Positions 8,356 through 16,455 of a DNA stretch of 33,288 bases are shown here, piece by piece. Below the pieces are notes generated by a model. The model searched no databases. It was not told where the DNA came from and saw nothing but the letters and a program-made list of their open reading frames with translations. Source of the stretch: Acidimicrobiia bacterium (GTDB lineage Bacteria; Actinomycetota; Acidimicrobiia; Spongiisociales; SHLN01); the NCBI GenBank assembly GCA_013002865.1, contig JABDLU010000017.1, positions 1-33,288 of the forward strand, given 5' to 3'. How positions within the stretch are numbered: position 1 is the stretch's first letter; each line of letters begins with the position of its first letter. Made by a program: the position numbers and the translations under genes.

Positions 8356-9216
8356 TCACACCGTCCGGTTGCTCTGGCCTTCCCGGGTAGGCCGGAGAGC
8401 AAAGACCACGGCGGCGATGATGGGCGTTCCCAGGGCGGGCAGCCATGCCCAGAGCGGGACCGCTCCGATGAGGTCGGTCAGGTCTGATTGGAGGCCTTCC
8501 ACCCAGGTGGTGAGGGAGTTGGTGGCCAGGGCGTTGTCACCGCCGGCCAGGATCAGCGTCCAGTAGAACACGATGAAGGCCCCGGCCAGGATCAGGACGA
8601 CGCCGGCAGCCCGGTTGAAGCCGTGCGAGGCCCGGCGCAGCCGCGAGACCACCTGCTCCTTCCCGAGGGCCAGTCCGACGGTGAGCACCATCACGATGGC
8701 GGCCATTCCCGCCGCGTAGGCCAGGAAGCTCCCAACGCCGTCCAGCAGGCTCTGGCCGAACGAAGCTGCCACTACGCCGGCGAAGATCGGGAAAGCACAG
8801 GACAGCGACGCCAGTGCGTAGGAGACACCGAAGGTGAACAGCGTGCCGGCGCCCTGGCTGCGGGTGGTGGTGCGAAACGTGGGGACCCGGACTGTGAGTG
8901 AGTTGCCGAGCAGCAGCCAGACCCCGAGGCCGACCACACCGGCCCCCGCCGCCAGCGCCACCCAGGCCAGGCCGTCGGCCACCAGATTTTCGATGGCCGA
9001 TCCGCCAAAGCGGATCAATAGCCCGGCGGTGCCGAACACCGCCACGAACCCCCCCGACATGATCAGCCCGATCTTGAGCGCCCGGCTGACGATCACGGCC
9101 CGGGAGGAGCCGGCTCCCTCGTCGAGGCCCATGAAGAAGCTCAGATATGCGGGCAGCATGGCAAAACCGCACGGGTTGACCGTCGACAGCAGCCCGGCGG
9201 CGAATGCGAAGATCAT
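8356..9216 (-). CDS. ccdA: CcdA-like thiol-disulfide transporter
   Basis: This 286-residue polytopic membrane protein of the CcdA/DsbD family carries reducing equivalents from cytoplasmic thioredoxin to extracytoplasmic thiol proteins. The two redox cysteines are visible: Cys16 in STVNPCGFAMLPAY at the start of helix 1, and Cys140 in ASLSCAFPIF at the start of helix 4. About six hydrophobic segments follow the usual pattern, plus an extra C-terminal segment of roughly 60 residues ending in a hydrophobic stretch. The start overlaps the stop of the TlpA-like gene by four bases (ATGA). That coupling identifies the TlpA-like protein as its likely direct partner; the ccm genes further along may also depend on this transporter. 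Confidence 0.92.
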   Translation of the reverse strand: MIFAFAAGLLSTVNPCGFAMLPAYLSFFMGLDEGAGSSRAVIVSRALKIGLIMSGGFVAVFGTAGLLIRFGGSAIENLVADGLAWVALAAGAGVVGLGVWLLLGNSLTVRVPTFRTTTRSQGAGTLFTFGVSYALASLSCAFPIFAGVVAASFGQSLLDGVGSFLAYAAGMAAIVMVLTVGLALGKEQVVSRLRRASHGFNRAAGVVLILAGAFIVFYWTLILAGGDNALATNSLTTWVEGLQSDLTDLIGAVPLWAWLPALGTPIIAAVVFALRPTREGQSNRTV

Positions 9217-9764
9217 GGTGCGCCGATGATCTCTTCGATGCGTTCGGCGAGCTGGTCGGCCAGGATGATGCCGTGGTGACGCTCCAGCACCTCGCCGGCG
9301 GCGGTCACGAACACCGTGGTCGGCATGGTCGGGAGCGTCCCGATCTCCTGCAGCAGCACGCCGTCGGCGTCTTCGGCGATCGGATAGGTGATGCCGGTTT
9401 CGAACAGCAGCCGGGCGGCCGACTCCTCAGAGACCTCCTGGAAATCGACGCCGAGAAAGGCGACGCGGTCACCGAACTCGGCGTGGGCGGCGGCCAGGTC
9501 GGGCAGCTCAGCCCGGCAGGGCGCGCACCACGAGGCGAAGAAGTTGATGACGAGGGGGCGGCCGGCGTGCGCCTCGAACAACTCGTCTGGGCCGTCATAG
9601 GCGACGTAGTCGATGGTGGTGGGTGCCACCCCGGGCGCCGCCACCGGCTCCCCGGCGTCTCCCGACGCCCAGATCGCCAGCGCCACGGCCGCACCGACGA
9701 TGACCGCCGAGATGGCGACGGCGCCACCGGCGCGTTTCAGGTTGCGAGGGGAGAGATCGGCCAT
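9213..9764 (-). CDS. Membrane-anchored TlpA/ResA-like thioredoxin
   Basis: This 183-residue protein has an N-terminal membrane anchor (about residues 14-33) and an extracytoplasmic thioredoxin fold. The active site is WCAPC with Cys80 and Cys83, in NFFASWCAPCRAELP; the cis-proline motif is TLPTMPTTVF. TlpA/ResA proteins are reductants of apocytochrome c or other exported thiol proteins and are themselves reduced by CcdA, encoded by the overlapping downstream gene. The ATG has an AGGAG six bases upstream, so unlike most unit heads here this gene appears to have a leader and a ribosome binding site. Two hairpins separate it from the enoyl-CoA hydratase upstream. Confidence 0.92.
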   Translation of the reverse strand: MADLSPRNLKRAGGAVAISAVIVGAAVALAIWASGDAGEPVAAPGVAPTTIDYVAYDGPDELFEAHAGRPLVINFFASWCAPCRAELPDLAAAHAEFGDRVAFLGVDFQEVSEESAARLLFETGITYPIAEDADGVLLQEIGTLPTMPTTVFVTAAGEVLERHHGIILADQLAERIEEIIGAP

Positions 9765-9783
9765 GATTCGCTCCTATAACTCG

Positions 9784-9800
9784 CCGGGCACGCCGCCCGG
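9784..9800 (-). terminator. Hairpin after enoyl-CoA hydratase gene
   Basis: CCGGGC (9784-9789) pairs perfectly with GCCCGG (9795-9800) around a five-base loop, between the hydratase stop and the TlpA-like start. No T-tract follows, so termination is inferred from position and stem strength. Confidence 0.4.
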
Positions 9801-9808
9801 TTCCCGAG

Positions 9809-9824
9809 TGTCGGTCGGCCGACA
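9809..9824. repeat. Perfect inverted repeat in ech-tlpA gap
   Basis: TGTCGG (9809-9814) and CCGACA (9819-9824) flank a four-base TCGG centre. With the neighbouring hairpin it fills the 71-base gap between two same-strand genes. It could be a second terminator stem or a dimeric operator for the TlpA-CcdA unit. Confidence 0.35.
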
Positions 9825-9835
9825 ATCCACCGCCG

Positions 9836-10603
9836 TCACCGTCCCTGCCACCGGGGAGAGCGCTTTTCCTGAAAGGCCCGGGGACCCTCCTGGGCATCGG
9901 CACTGCGATAGACCGGCTCGAAGATGCGGTACCCCTCGTCGAGCGCCTCCGACCAGCCCCGCTCGGCAGCGGCATACACCATGGCCTTGGCCGCTCGCAC
10001 CGCCAGGGGGGCATTGGCGACGATCCGCCCGGCCAGCGCCTCGGCGGCCTCGCTCAGCTCCGGGCCGGGGACGACCTGGTTGACCAGGCCGACTTCGTAT
10101 GCCCGCCGGGCCGAAATCGGCTCGGCGGTGATCATCAGCTCCAGGGCGACCCGGGGCGGGATCAGCCAGGGGAGCGGTGCAGCCCACGGTGCTCCCCGCG
10201 ACCACTTGGCCTCCGTGATCGCAAACCGGGCATGCTCGGCGGCGACGACCAGGTCGCACATCTGGGCGAGGAAGAAGCCGCCGGCGTAGGCGACGCCGTT
10301 CACGGCGGCAATGACCGGTTTGTCGGTGTGGAGGTTGCGTCCCAGGTACGGCAGGTAGTCGGCGGGGGGCACCGCCAGGCCGGTGGCCGCCATTTCCTTG
10401 AGGTCGGCGCCGGCCGAAAAGGCCCGTTCGCCGGTGCCGGTGAGGATGAGCACCAGAGCCGCATCGTCGTCGATGAAGCGGCGGAACCCATCGAACAGCC
10501 CGTCCCGGACATCCTGGTTGAGCGCGTTTGCGGCATCGGGCCGGTTGATGGTCATGCGGGCCACCCCGCCGGATTGGTCGTAGAGGACGAGGTCGCCGCC
10601 CAT
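9836..10603 (-). CDS. Enoyl-CoA hydratase (crotonase family)
   Basis: This 255-residue crotonase keeps the CoA and oxyanion-hole motifs AFSAGADLKE and NGVAYAGGF. Both acid-base glutamates of hydratases are present by alignment with rat mitochondrial hydratase: Glu131 in AITEAKW and Glu155 in ALELMITAEPIS. It should therefore hydrate a 2-enoyl-CoA, in beta-oxidation or branched-chain acid breakdown. The ATG has GAGGAG five bases upstream, and a TACACT box 24 bases upstream gives a short leader, so this gene does not look leaderless. It is divergent from the acyl-CoA carboxylase genes, which suggests a common pathway. The exact substrate is not determinable from sequence alone. Confidence 0.92.
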   Translation of the reverse strand: MGGDLVLYDQSGGVARMTINRPDAANALNQDVRDGLFDGFRRFIDDDAALVLILTGTGERAFSAGADLKEMAATGLAVPPADYLPYLGRNLHTDKPVIAAVNGVAYAGGFFLAQMCDLVVAAEHARFAITEAKWSRGAPWAAPLPWLIPPRVALELMITAEPISARRAYEVGLVNQVVPGPELSEAAEALAGRIVANAPLAVRAAKAMVYAAAERGWSEALDEGYRIFEPVYRSADAQEGPRAFQEKRSPRWQGR

Positions 10604-10627
10604 GCCTGCTCCTCAGTAGCGGGGGTC

Positions 10628-10633
10628 AGTGTA
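10628..10633 (-). promoter_or_regulatory. -10 box of enoyl-CoA hydratase gene
   Basis: TACACT on the minus strand lies 24 bases before the ATG at 10603. A start 6-7 bases downstream would give a leader of about 17 bases carrying the GAGGAG ribosome binding site. Confidence 0.45.
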
Positions 10634-10642
10634 CCGGTCGGG

Positions 10643-10648
10643 TAGGCT
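10643..10648 (+). promoter_or_regulatory. -10 box of acyl-CoA carboxylase operon
   Basis: TAGGCT lies 36 bases before the TTG start at 10685, implying a leader of about 29 bases with a weak GAGG. The hydratase -10 box on the other strand is 10 bases away, so the two promoters overlap back to back. Confidence 0.35.
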
Positions 10649-10684
10649 GGCTCCGGGCCCCCGAGCAACCACGAGGTAGCGAAC

Positions 10685-12283
10685 TTGCCGGTTCTGGCAT
10701 CACGAATCGACCCTCGCAGCGAGACGTTCGAGGCCAACCGGCAAGCCATGATGGCCCACCTCGACCGCCTGCAGACCGCCCTGGCCGCCGCCCGCGACGG
10801 CGGGGGGGAGCGGTATGTCACCCGCCACCTGGAGCGGGGCAAGCTCCTTCCCCGCCGCCGCATCGAGTTGCTTATCGATCGCGACGCCCCGTTCCTCGAA
10901 TTGTCACCGACGGCGGCGGCGGGCACCGACTACGCGGTCGGCGCCGGCCTGGTATCGGGCATTGGGGTCGTGTCCGGTGTCGAGTGCGTGATCCTCGCCA
11001 GCGACCCGACCGTGCGGGGCGGGTCGGTGAACCCGCACACGCTCGCCAAGATGCTGCGGGCCTACGAGATCGCCCGCCACAACCGGCTGCCCCTGTTCTT
11101 CCTCGTCGAATCGGGCGGGATCGACCTGGAGCGCCAGGTCGACCTGTTTCTTCCCGGCGGGGCGATGTTCCGCGATTTGACCCGGATGTCGGCCGCCGGC
11201 ATGCCCACTATCGCACTCGTCTTCGGCAACTCGACGGCCGGCGGAGCGTATCTGCCCGGCATGTCCGACTACGTCGTGATGGTGCGGGAGCGGGCCAAAG
11301 TGTTCCTGGGCGGCCCGCCACTGGTGAAGATGGCGACCGGGGAGGACGCCACCGACGAGGAACTGGGCGGGGCCGAGATGCACGCCCGGACCTCGGGGCT
11401 GGCCGACTACATGGCAACCGATGAGCACGACGCGCTCCGGATCGGACGGATGATTGCCTCCCGACTCAACTGGTCGAAGCTCGGCCCCGGGCGGCGGCGG
11501 GAACCGGCTGCGCCACGGCACGATCCCGCCGAACTGCTCGGCATTGCGTCTGCCGACCTGAAAGCACCGTTCGAGGTGCGGGAGATCCTCGGCCGGGTGG
11601 TCGACGGGTCCGTCTTCGACGAGTTCAAGCCGCTCTACGGCGGCAACCTCGTGACCGGCTGGTCGAGCATCCACGGCTACGACGTCGGGGTGCTCGCCAA
11701 CGACCGGGGGGTGCTGTTCAGTGAGGAGGCCCAGAAGGCCGCCCAGTTCATCCAGCTCGCCAACCGGTCGAACCTGCCCCTGGTCTTCGTCCAGAACGTC
11801 ACCGGATACATGGTGGGGAGCCGCTACGAGCAGGGCGGCATCATCAAGCACGGGGCGCTGATGGTCAACGCGGTCTCCAACAGCACGGTGCCCCACATCA
11901 CGCTCCAGGTGGGCGGCTCCTACGGGGCGGGCAACTACGGAATGGCCGGCCGGGCGTTCGATTCCCGGTTCCTGTTCACCTGGCCGAACGCCCGCACCGC
12001 CGTGATGGGCGGTGAGCAGCTGGCCGGCACCCTGTCGATCGTGGCCCGCCAGGCCGCCGAGCGGTCGGGGTCCGAGTTCGACGAAGCCGCCGACGAGGAG
12101 CGGCGCCGCCGGCTGGCCGACCGCATCGATGCCGAAGCCGACGCCTTCTACACCAGCGCCCGGGTGCTCGACGATGGCATCATCGATCCCCGCGATTCCC
12201 GAACCGTGCTCGGGATCGCCCTATCGGCCGTGCACTCCAACGAGATCAAAGGCACCGACACGTTCGGTGTCTTCCGGATGTAG
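10685..12283 (+). CDS. Acyl-CoA carboxylase carboxyltransferase subunit (methylcrotonyl/geranyl-CoA type)
   Basis: This 532-residue protein is the beta subunit that moves the carboxyl group from carboxybiotin to an acyl-CoA. Both crotonase-like halves are present: the acyl-CoA half with NSTAGGAYLPGMSDYVVMV and GGPPLVKMATGEDA, and the biotin half with VTGYMVGSRYEQGGIIKHGA and GASYGAGNYGM-like GSYGAGNYGMAGRAF. These match 3-methylcrotonyl-CoA and geranyl-CoA carboxylase beta subunits rather than AccD or propionyl-CoA enzymes. The TTG start gives MPVLASRIDPRSETFEANR, the expected family N terminus. The alpha subunit follows two bases downstream. No isovaleryl-CoA dehydrogenase is in the window, so leucine breakdown is likely but not proven. 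Confidence 0.9.
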   Translation: MPVLASRIDPRSETFEANRQAMMAHLDRLQTALAAARDGGGERYVTRHLERGKLLPRRRIELLIDRDAPFLELSPTAAAGTDYAVGAGLVSGIGVVSGVECVILASDPTVRGGSVNPHTLAKMLRAYEIARHNRLPLFFLVESGGIDLERQVDLFLPGGAMFRDLTRMSAAGMPTIALVFGNSTAGGAYLPGMSDYVVMVRERAKVFLGGPPLVKMATGEDATDEELGGAEMHARTSGLADYMATDEHDALRIGRMIASRLNWSKLGPGRRREPAAPRHDPAELLGIASADLKAPFEVREILGRVVDGSVFDEFKPLYGGNLVTGWSSIHGYDVGVLANDRGVLFSEEAQKAAQFIQLANRSNLPLVFVQNVTGYMVGSRYEQGGIIKHGALMVNAVSNSTVPHITLQVGGSYGAGNYGMAGRAFDSRFLFTWPNARTAVMGGEQLAGTLSIVARQAAERSGSEFDEAADEERRRRLADRIDAEADAFYTSARVLDDGIIDPRDSRTVLGIALSAVHSNEIKGTDTFGVFRM

Positions 12284-12285
12284 CC

Positions 12286-14244
12286 ATGGACAAGATCCTG
12301 ATCGCCAATCGCGGAGAGATCGCCCGGCGGGTCATCGACACGTGCCGCACCATGGGCATCGCTACCGTCGCCGTGTTCAGTGATGCCGATCGCCACGCCC
12401 GCTTTGTGTTCGAGGCAGACGAGGCCGTCCCGCTGGGGGGCGCCGCCGCCGCCGACTCCTATTTGAAGGGCGACGCCATCATCGACGCCGCCCGGCGCAC
12501 CAGCGCAGACGGCATCCATCCGGGCTACGGGTTCCTGTCGGAGAGCGCCGCGTTTGCCGGCGCCTGCCGGGAGGCCGGCCTGGTCTTCGTCGGTCCTCGC
12601 CCGGAGACCATCGCCGCCATGGGGTCCAAGATCGAATCTCAGCGGCTGATGGCTCAGGCCGGGGTGCCGGTCGTGCCGAGCCGCACGATTGACGGCGTGT
12701 CGGACGACGAAGCGGTCGCAGCCGCCTCCGACCTGGGCTGGCCGGTGCTGGTGAAGGCATCGGCGGGGGGCGGCGGCAAGGGGATGCGCATCGTGCGGTC
12801 GGATGAGGAGCTTGTCGAGGCGCTCGCCGCCGGACGGCGCGAGGCGGCTTCGTCGTTTGGGGACGACACCGTGTACCTGGAGGGCTACGTGGAACGGGCC
12901 CGCCACGTCGAGGTGCAGATTGTGGGGGACCGGCACGGCCGGGTCGTCCACGTGTACGAACGGGAATGTTCCATCCAGCGCCGCTACCAGAAGATCATCG
13001 AAGAGTCGCCCAGTCCGGGCATCGGCGCGGAGACGCGGCGGGCGCTCCTCGATGCCGCCGTGACCGCCGGGTCGGCGGTGGGATATGAGGGGGCCGGGAC
13101 CGTCGAGTTTCTCGTCGACGGAGCAGGCGGGTTCTACTTCCTGGAGATGAACACCCGTCTGCAGGTCGAGCATCCGGTCACCGAGGCCGTCACCGGGCTC
13201 GACCTGGTCAGGATGCAGATCGATGTGGCCCGGGGTGGGGCGTTGCCCGAGCAGGCCGACATTCCGCCGGCGCATGGCCACGCCATCGAGGCCCGGCTGT
13301 ACGCCGAAGATCCCGGCCGCGACTTTCTCCCGGTGTCGGGCACGCTGCATCAGTTCCGCATCGATGGTTCGGTCCGAGTCGACGCCGGCGTATACGACGG
13401 CGCCGAGGTCGGCATCTACTACGACCCGCTGCTCGCCAAGGTGATTGCTCACGGCCGGGACCGGGCCGAGGCTGCCCGCATGCTCTCGGAGGCGCTGGCC
13501 GGAGCCCGGCTCCACGGGTTGCAGACCAACCGGGCGCTGCTGGTGCGGGTCCTGCGGGATCCTGAGTTCCTGGCGGGCGACTTCGACACCCAGTTCATCG
13601 ACCGCCGGGGGGTCGACGAGCTGGCGGCTCCGCTCACCAGTGCTGCGGACGCCGAAATCCACGCCCTGGCGGCAGCGTTGTCCGACCAGGCGGTGCGACG
13701 GTCCGGCGCGGCAGTGCTCGGTTCCATCCCGTCCGGCTGGCGCAACAACCCATCGCAGTATCAGGAGGTGACCTTCCGGCGCGGCGAGGCTGAGATCCTG
13801 GTCGAGTACCGACTCGAGGCCGGTGCGGCCGAGGCTCGGCTCAACGGCCGGGAGGTGCGGGCCGGGCACCTGACCGCGGCGGAGGACCATGTTGAGATGA
13901 CGGTGGAGGGTGTGCATCGCCGCTACACGGTGAGCCGGGCCGGCGGGCGCCACTACGTCGACAGTGCGCTCGGGTCAACCGATTTCGTCGAAATCGACCG
14001 CTTCCCCGCGGCGGCGGCCTCTGTTGCCGAGGGCTCGCTCACGGCGCCGATGCCCGGCATGGTCCGCCGGCTCGATGTTGCCGTCGGCGATGACGTGGAA
14101 GCCGGCGACGTGCTGCTGGTGCTGGAAGCCATGAAGATGGAGCACAACGTGGTGGCCCCCACCGCCGGGCGTGTGATCGAGCTCCGGGCCGCCGCCGGCG
14201 AGCAGGTCGAAGCCGGCCGGGTGCTGGTGGTGCTTGGGTCCTGA
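12286..14244 (+). CDS. Acyl-CoA carboxylase biotin carboxylase/BCCP subunit
   Basis: This 652-residue alpha subunit carboxylates biotin with ATP and bicarbonate and presents it to the beta subunit. Residues 1-450 are biotin carboxylase: KILIANRGEIARR at the N terminus, the ATP-grasp glycine loop KASAGGGGKGMRIV, and FLEMNTRLQVEHPVTE with the catalytic residues. A linker domain follows, then a biotinyl domain whose attachment lysine is Lys617 in EAMKMEHN. Domain order and length match methylcrotonyl/propionyl-CoA carboxylase alpha subunits. The ATG starts two bases after the beta-subunit stop, so the two are co-transcribed and probably produced in equal amounts. Its stop falls in a hairpin shared with the opposing gene. 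Confidence 0.94.
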   Translation: MDKILIANRGEIARRVIDTCRTMGIATVAVFSDADRHARFVFEADEAVPLGGAAAADSYLKGDAIIDAARRTSADGIHPGYGFLSESAAFAGACREAGLVFVGPRPETIAAMGSKIESQRLMAQAGVPVVPSRTIDGVSDDEAVAAASDLGWPVLVKASAGGGGKGMRIVRSDEELVEALAAGRREAASSFGDDTVYLEGYVERARHVEVQIVGDRHGRVVHVYERECSIQRRYQKIIEESPSPGIGAETRRALLDAAVTAGSAVGYEGAGTVEFLVDGAGGFYFLEMNTRLQVEHPVTEAVTGLDLVRMQIDVARGGALPEQADIPPAHGHAIEARLYAEDPGRDFLPVSGTLHQFRIDGSVRVDAGVYDGAEVGIYYDPLLAKVIAHGRDRAEAARMLSEALAGARLHGLQTNRALLVRVLRDPEFLAGDFDTQFIDRRGVDELAAPLTSAADAEIHALAAALSDQAVRRSGAAVLGSIPSGWRNNPSQYQEVTFRRGEAEILVEYRLEAGAAEARLNGREVRAGHLTAAEDHVEMTVEGVHRRYTVSRAGGRHYVDSALGSTDFVEIDRFPAAAASVAEGSLTAPMPGMVRRLDVAVGDDVEAGDVLLVLEAMKMEHNVVAPTAGRVIELRAAAGEQVEAGRVLVVLGS

Positions 14245-14256
14245 CCGGCTGGTCAG
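14241..14256. terminator. Bidirectional hairpin containing both stop codons
   Basis: CTGACCGGCTGGTCAG is a perfect 6-base-pair stem with a 4-base loop. The left arm contains the TGA of the carboxylase and the right arm the TGA of the convergent fatty-acid synthase gene. No T-tract is present; a bidirectional terminator is inferred. Confidence 0.45.
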
Positions 14257-15506
14257 CCGTCGTCCGAGGCGACCATGAACCCGCGACCGAGTGTCCAGGG
14301 ACGTTCCGGCTTCACCGCAACGATCTGGTACACGTCGCTGCCGCCCAGCTCGAACGACAGCGCCGAGCCTGCCAGGTAGAGGCGGAAGATCCGGTGGCGC
14401 ACTTCATCCTCCGGGGTGTCGGTCATCGGTGAACCCTCCAGGTTCTCGACCCAGCGGCGCAGCGTCATGGCGTAGCTGGGGCGCAGAGACTCGACGTCCC
14501 GCACGTAGAACCCGGCGTTCTCGGCTTCCACCAGGGCCATCTCGACCGGATGGAGCTCGCCGTCCGGGAACACATAGGTGGAAACGAAGGTCGGCTTCCC
14601 GCGACCGCCCCGCCGGTCGCGGGTTGTGATTCCGTGGTTGAGCAGGATTCCCCGCGGGCCCAGCAACTCGCTGAGTCGCGAGAAGTACGTGCCGAGCTCT
14701 TTGGCGCCGACGTGCTCGTACATCCCGATGGAGGCGATGGCGTCGAACGTGCCCTCCACCTCGCGGTAGTCCTGGACGAGAATGTCCACCTGCTGGTCGA
14801 CGCCGGCCTCCTTGGCCCGGCGCCGGGCCTCCTCGGCCTGCTCGAGGCTCAAGGTGATGCCGACTGCCTCAACGTCGTAGTGGCGGGCGGCATGGATGAC
14901 CAGCGCACCCCATCCGCATCCCACATCGAGCAGTCGCTGTCCGGGCGACAGCTGCAGCTTGCGGCACACGACGTCCAGCTTGCGCTCCTGGGCGTCTTCC
15001 AGGGTGTCGGTGGCGTCGAGGAAGTACGCGCACGAATACACCATTCGGGGATCGAGGAAGCTCTCGAAGAACTCGTTGCCGGCGTCGTAGTGGTGGCGGA
15101 CGGCCTCCTCATCCCGGGCACGGGAATGAACTCGCCCGCCCCGGGTCGGCCGCTTGTCGGCGTGCCCGGCTGCTTCGGGGAGCTTGCGGAGACGGCGCAT
15201 CAGCCGCAGCACCTTGACTGGATGACGGCGGGCGGCGTCGAGGCGGGCACCGAACTCCAGGGCGGCGTACAGGTCGCCTTCAATGTCCACGTCGCCGAAC
15301 ACGTAGGCCTCGCCGGCAACCAGATCTCCCGGGGGCATGAGCATCACCCGCAACGCCCCCGGATGGTTGAGCACCAGGGTGGCGGGAGCGTCCTCGGGGC
15401 CCCAGCGCTCGCCGGTCCAGATGCGAACCGCCGGGGCCGGCGGTTCGGTGAGACTGATGAGCGTCTCGTAGACCTCCCGGTTGAGGCGGATTTCCTCAGC
15501 TTCCAT
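14253..15506 (-). CDS. cfa: Cyclopropane-fatty-acyl-phospholipid synthase
   Basis: This 417-residue SAM-dependent methyltransferase adds a methylene bridge (or, in some actinobacteria, a methyl branch) to unsaturated membrane phospholipid acyl chains. An N-terminal lipid-binding domain of about 130 residues precedes the catalytic domain. Visible motifs are HYDAGNEFFESFLD, VYSCAYF, the SAM loop LLDVGCGWGALVIHAARHY, GITLS, and SIGMYEHVG. Length is near the usual 380-430. ATG at 15506 is chosen over an upstream start at 15542 because TAATGT lies seven bases before it and the protein start fits the family. It is convergent with the carboxylase and divergent from the gamma-glutamylcyclotransferase-like gene. 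Confidence 0.9.
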   Translation of the reverse strand: MEAEEIRLNREVYETLISLTEPPAPAVRIWTGERWGPEDAPATLVLNHPGALRVMLMPPGDLVAGEAYVFGDVDIEGDLYAALEFGARLDAARRHPVKVLRLMRRLRKLPEAAGHADKRPTRGGRVHSRARDEEAVRHHYDAGNEFFESFLDPRMVYSCAYFLDATDTLEDAQERKLDVVCRKLQLSPGQRLLDVGCGWGALVIHAARHYDVEAVGITLSLEQAEEARRRAKEAGVDQQVDILVQDYREVEGTFDAIASIGMYEHVGAKELGTYFSRLSELLGPRGILLNHGITTRDRRGGRGKPTFVSTYVFPDGELHPVEMALVEAENAGFYVRDVESLRPSYAMTLRRWVENLEGSPMTDTPEDEVRHRIFRLYLAGSALSFELGGSDVYQIVAVKPERPWTLGRGFMVASDDG

Positions 15507-15513
15507 CGCGCCG

Positions 15514-15519
15514 ACATTA
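15514..15519 (-). promoter_or_regulatory. -10 box of leaderless cfa gene
   Basis: TAATGT on the minus strand is followed by seven bases and the ATG at 15506, with no Shine-Dalgarno sequence between them. Confidence 0.55.
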
Positions 15520-15593
15520 CCGGCTCGGCTCCGGCCGGGCACGTGGGAACGGCCCGGCGGGCGCGTCCAACTAGCGGCCGCCGTACGATCAGT

Positions 15594-15599
15594 TACAAT
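15594..15599 (+). promoter_or_regulatory. -10 box of gamma-glutamylcyclotransferase-like gene
   Basis: TACAAT is a near-consensus -10 box. It would give a leader of about 28 bases containing GGAG at 15620-15623. That spacing favours the ATG at 15634 over the one at 15625. Confidence 0.45.
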
Positions 15600-15633
15600 T
15601 CGATTCGATTTCGCGCTTCGGAGAATGACCTGG

Positions 15634-16074
15634 ATGCTGTACTTCGCCTACACGACCCTCATCGAGCCCGGCCGGATGCATGCCCATGCACCGGAGGCTG
15701 AGTTCCAATTCGTTGCTCACCTGCCGGAGACCCAGCTGATCTTCCCCTACAAGAACGGTGAGTGGCGAGGCGGTCTGCCTTCCGTGAAAGCCGAGCCCGG
15801 CAACACCGTCTGGGGAGCCATCTTTGAAGTGCCAAGCGAGCAGCTGAGTGCGCTCGACATCTGCGAGAAAGAAGAAGGGCGCGTGCGGGTCACCCTGTCG
15901 GCCATGGACCGTTCCGGCAAGCGCCACCAAGTGGTCACCCACGTGCACGAAGAGAACGGCAGCAAGCAGCACACGCCCAGCTCCGACTACATGGCCATCG
16001 TCGTCGCAGGTGGTCGCCACTGGAAGCTCCCCGCCGGCTGGATCGCCGGGCTCGAGGAGTACGTATCCGGCTGA
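15634..16074 (+). CDS. Gamma-glutamylcyclotransferase-like protein
   Basis: This 146-residue protein fits the GGCT/AIG2-like fold, whose members release 5-oxoproline from gamma-glutamyl compounds. The start LYFAYTTL corresponds to the family's YFAYGSN loop, but the Gly-Ser-Asn part is replaced by Thr-Thr-Leu. VWGAIFEVP and LDICEKEEG follow at the expected places, and Glu78 aligns with the catalytic glutamate of human GGCT (LDxQE). The C-terminal half, with SDYMAIVVAGGRHWKLPAGWI, also fits. Because the substrate loop is altered, activity on gamma-glutamyl substrates is uncertain. The ATG at 15634 has GGAG 10 bases upstream; the ATG at 15625 would sit only one base after it. It probably forms a unit with the next small membrane protein. 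Confidence 0.75.
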   Translation: MLYFAYTTLIEPGRMHAHAPEAEFQFVAHLPETQLIFPYKNGEWRGGLPSVKAEPGNTVWGAIFEVPSEQLSALDICEKEEGRVRVTLSAMDRSGKRHQVVTHVHEENGSKQHTPSSDYMAIVVAGGRHWKLPAGWIAGLEEYVSG

Positions 16075-16085
16075 GCCCACGCTGA

Positions 16086-16436
16086 ATGCGGCTCAAATGG
16101 GGGCCCGTTCTGATCGGAGCGGGTGCCGGATTCCTGATCGGGTCGGTCGTGGGGGTGGCCATGGTCGGCTTGCTGCCGGGCGGCACCGGCCTCGATGCCC
16201 TTCTCGTTCTGCTGTCGTTTCTCATCGAATTCGGCGCCGGATTCGTGGCCGGCTGGCTGAGCCCGGGCTCAGAAGCCCTCAATGGCTCGCAGGCCGCTCT
16301 GCTGCTGTACGCGCTGGCGTCCCTCATTGCTCTCACCGGCGGAGCCAGCCTCCTGGTCCTGATCGTCGGAGCCGCCCTCGCCCTCGCCATCGGAACGATG
16401 GGCGGCATCCTCGCCGTGGCCCTGCGCGCTGACTGA
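16086..16436 (+). CDS. Small four-helix membrane protein
   Basis: This 116-residue protein is not recognised. It is almost wholly hydrophobic and glycine-rich, with four likely membrane segments at about residues 7-30, 36-58, 68-85 and 87-113 and only short polar ends. It starts 11 bases after the preceding stop without an evident ribosome binding site and is probably co-transcribed. No catalytic motif is visible. A hairpin 19 bases after the stop belongs to the convergent RNase P RNA gene and may serve both units. Confidence 0.65.
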   Translation: MRLKWGPVLIGAGAGFLIGSVVGVAMVGLLPGGTGLDALLVLLSFLIEFGAGFVAGWLSPGSEALNGSQAALLLYALASLIALTGGASLLVLIVGAALALAIGTMGGILAVALRAD

Positions 16437-16455
16437 GCGGCTAGGCCAACGCGCA

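Noticed and set aside
12148-13953. 601-residue open frame antisense to the carboxylase alpha gene
   Set aside because: Its translation has no recognisable motif, and the opposite strand encodes a full biotin carboxylase with biotinyl domain. It is a high-GC shadow frame.
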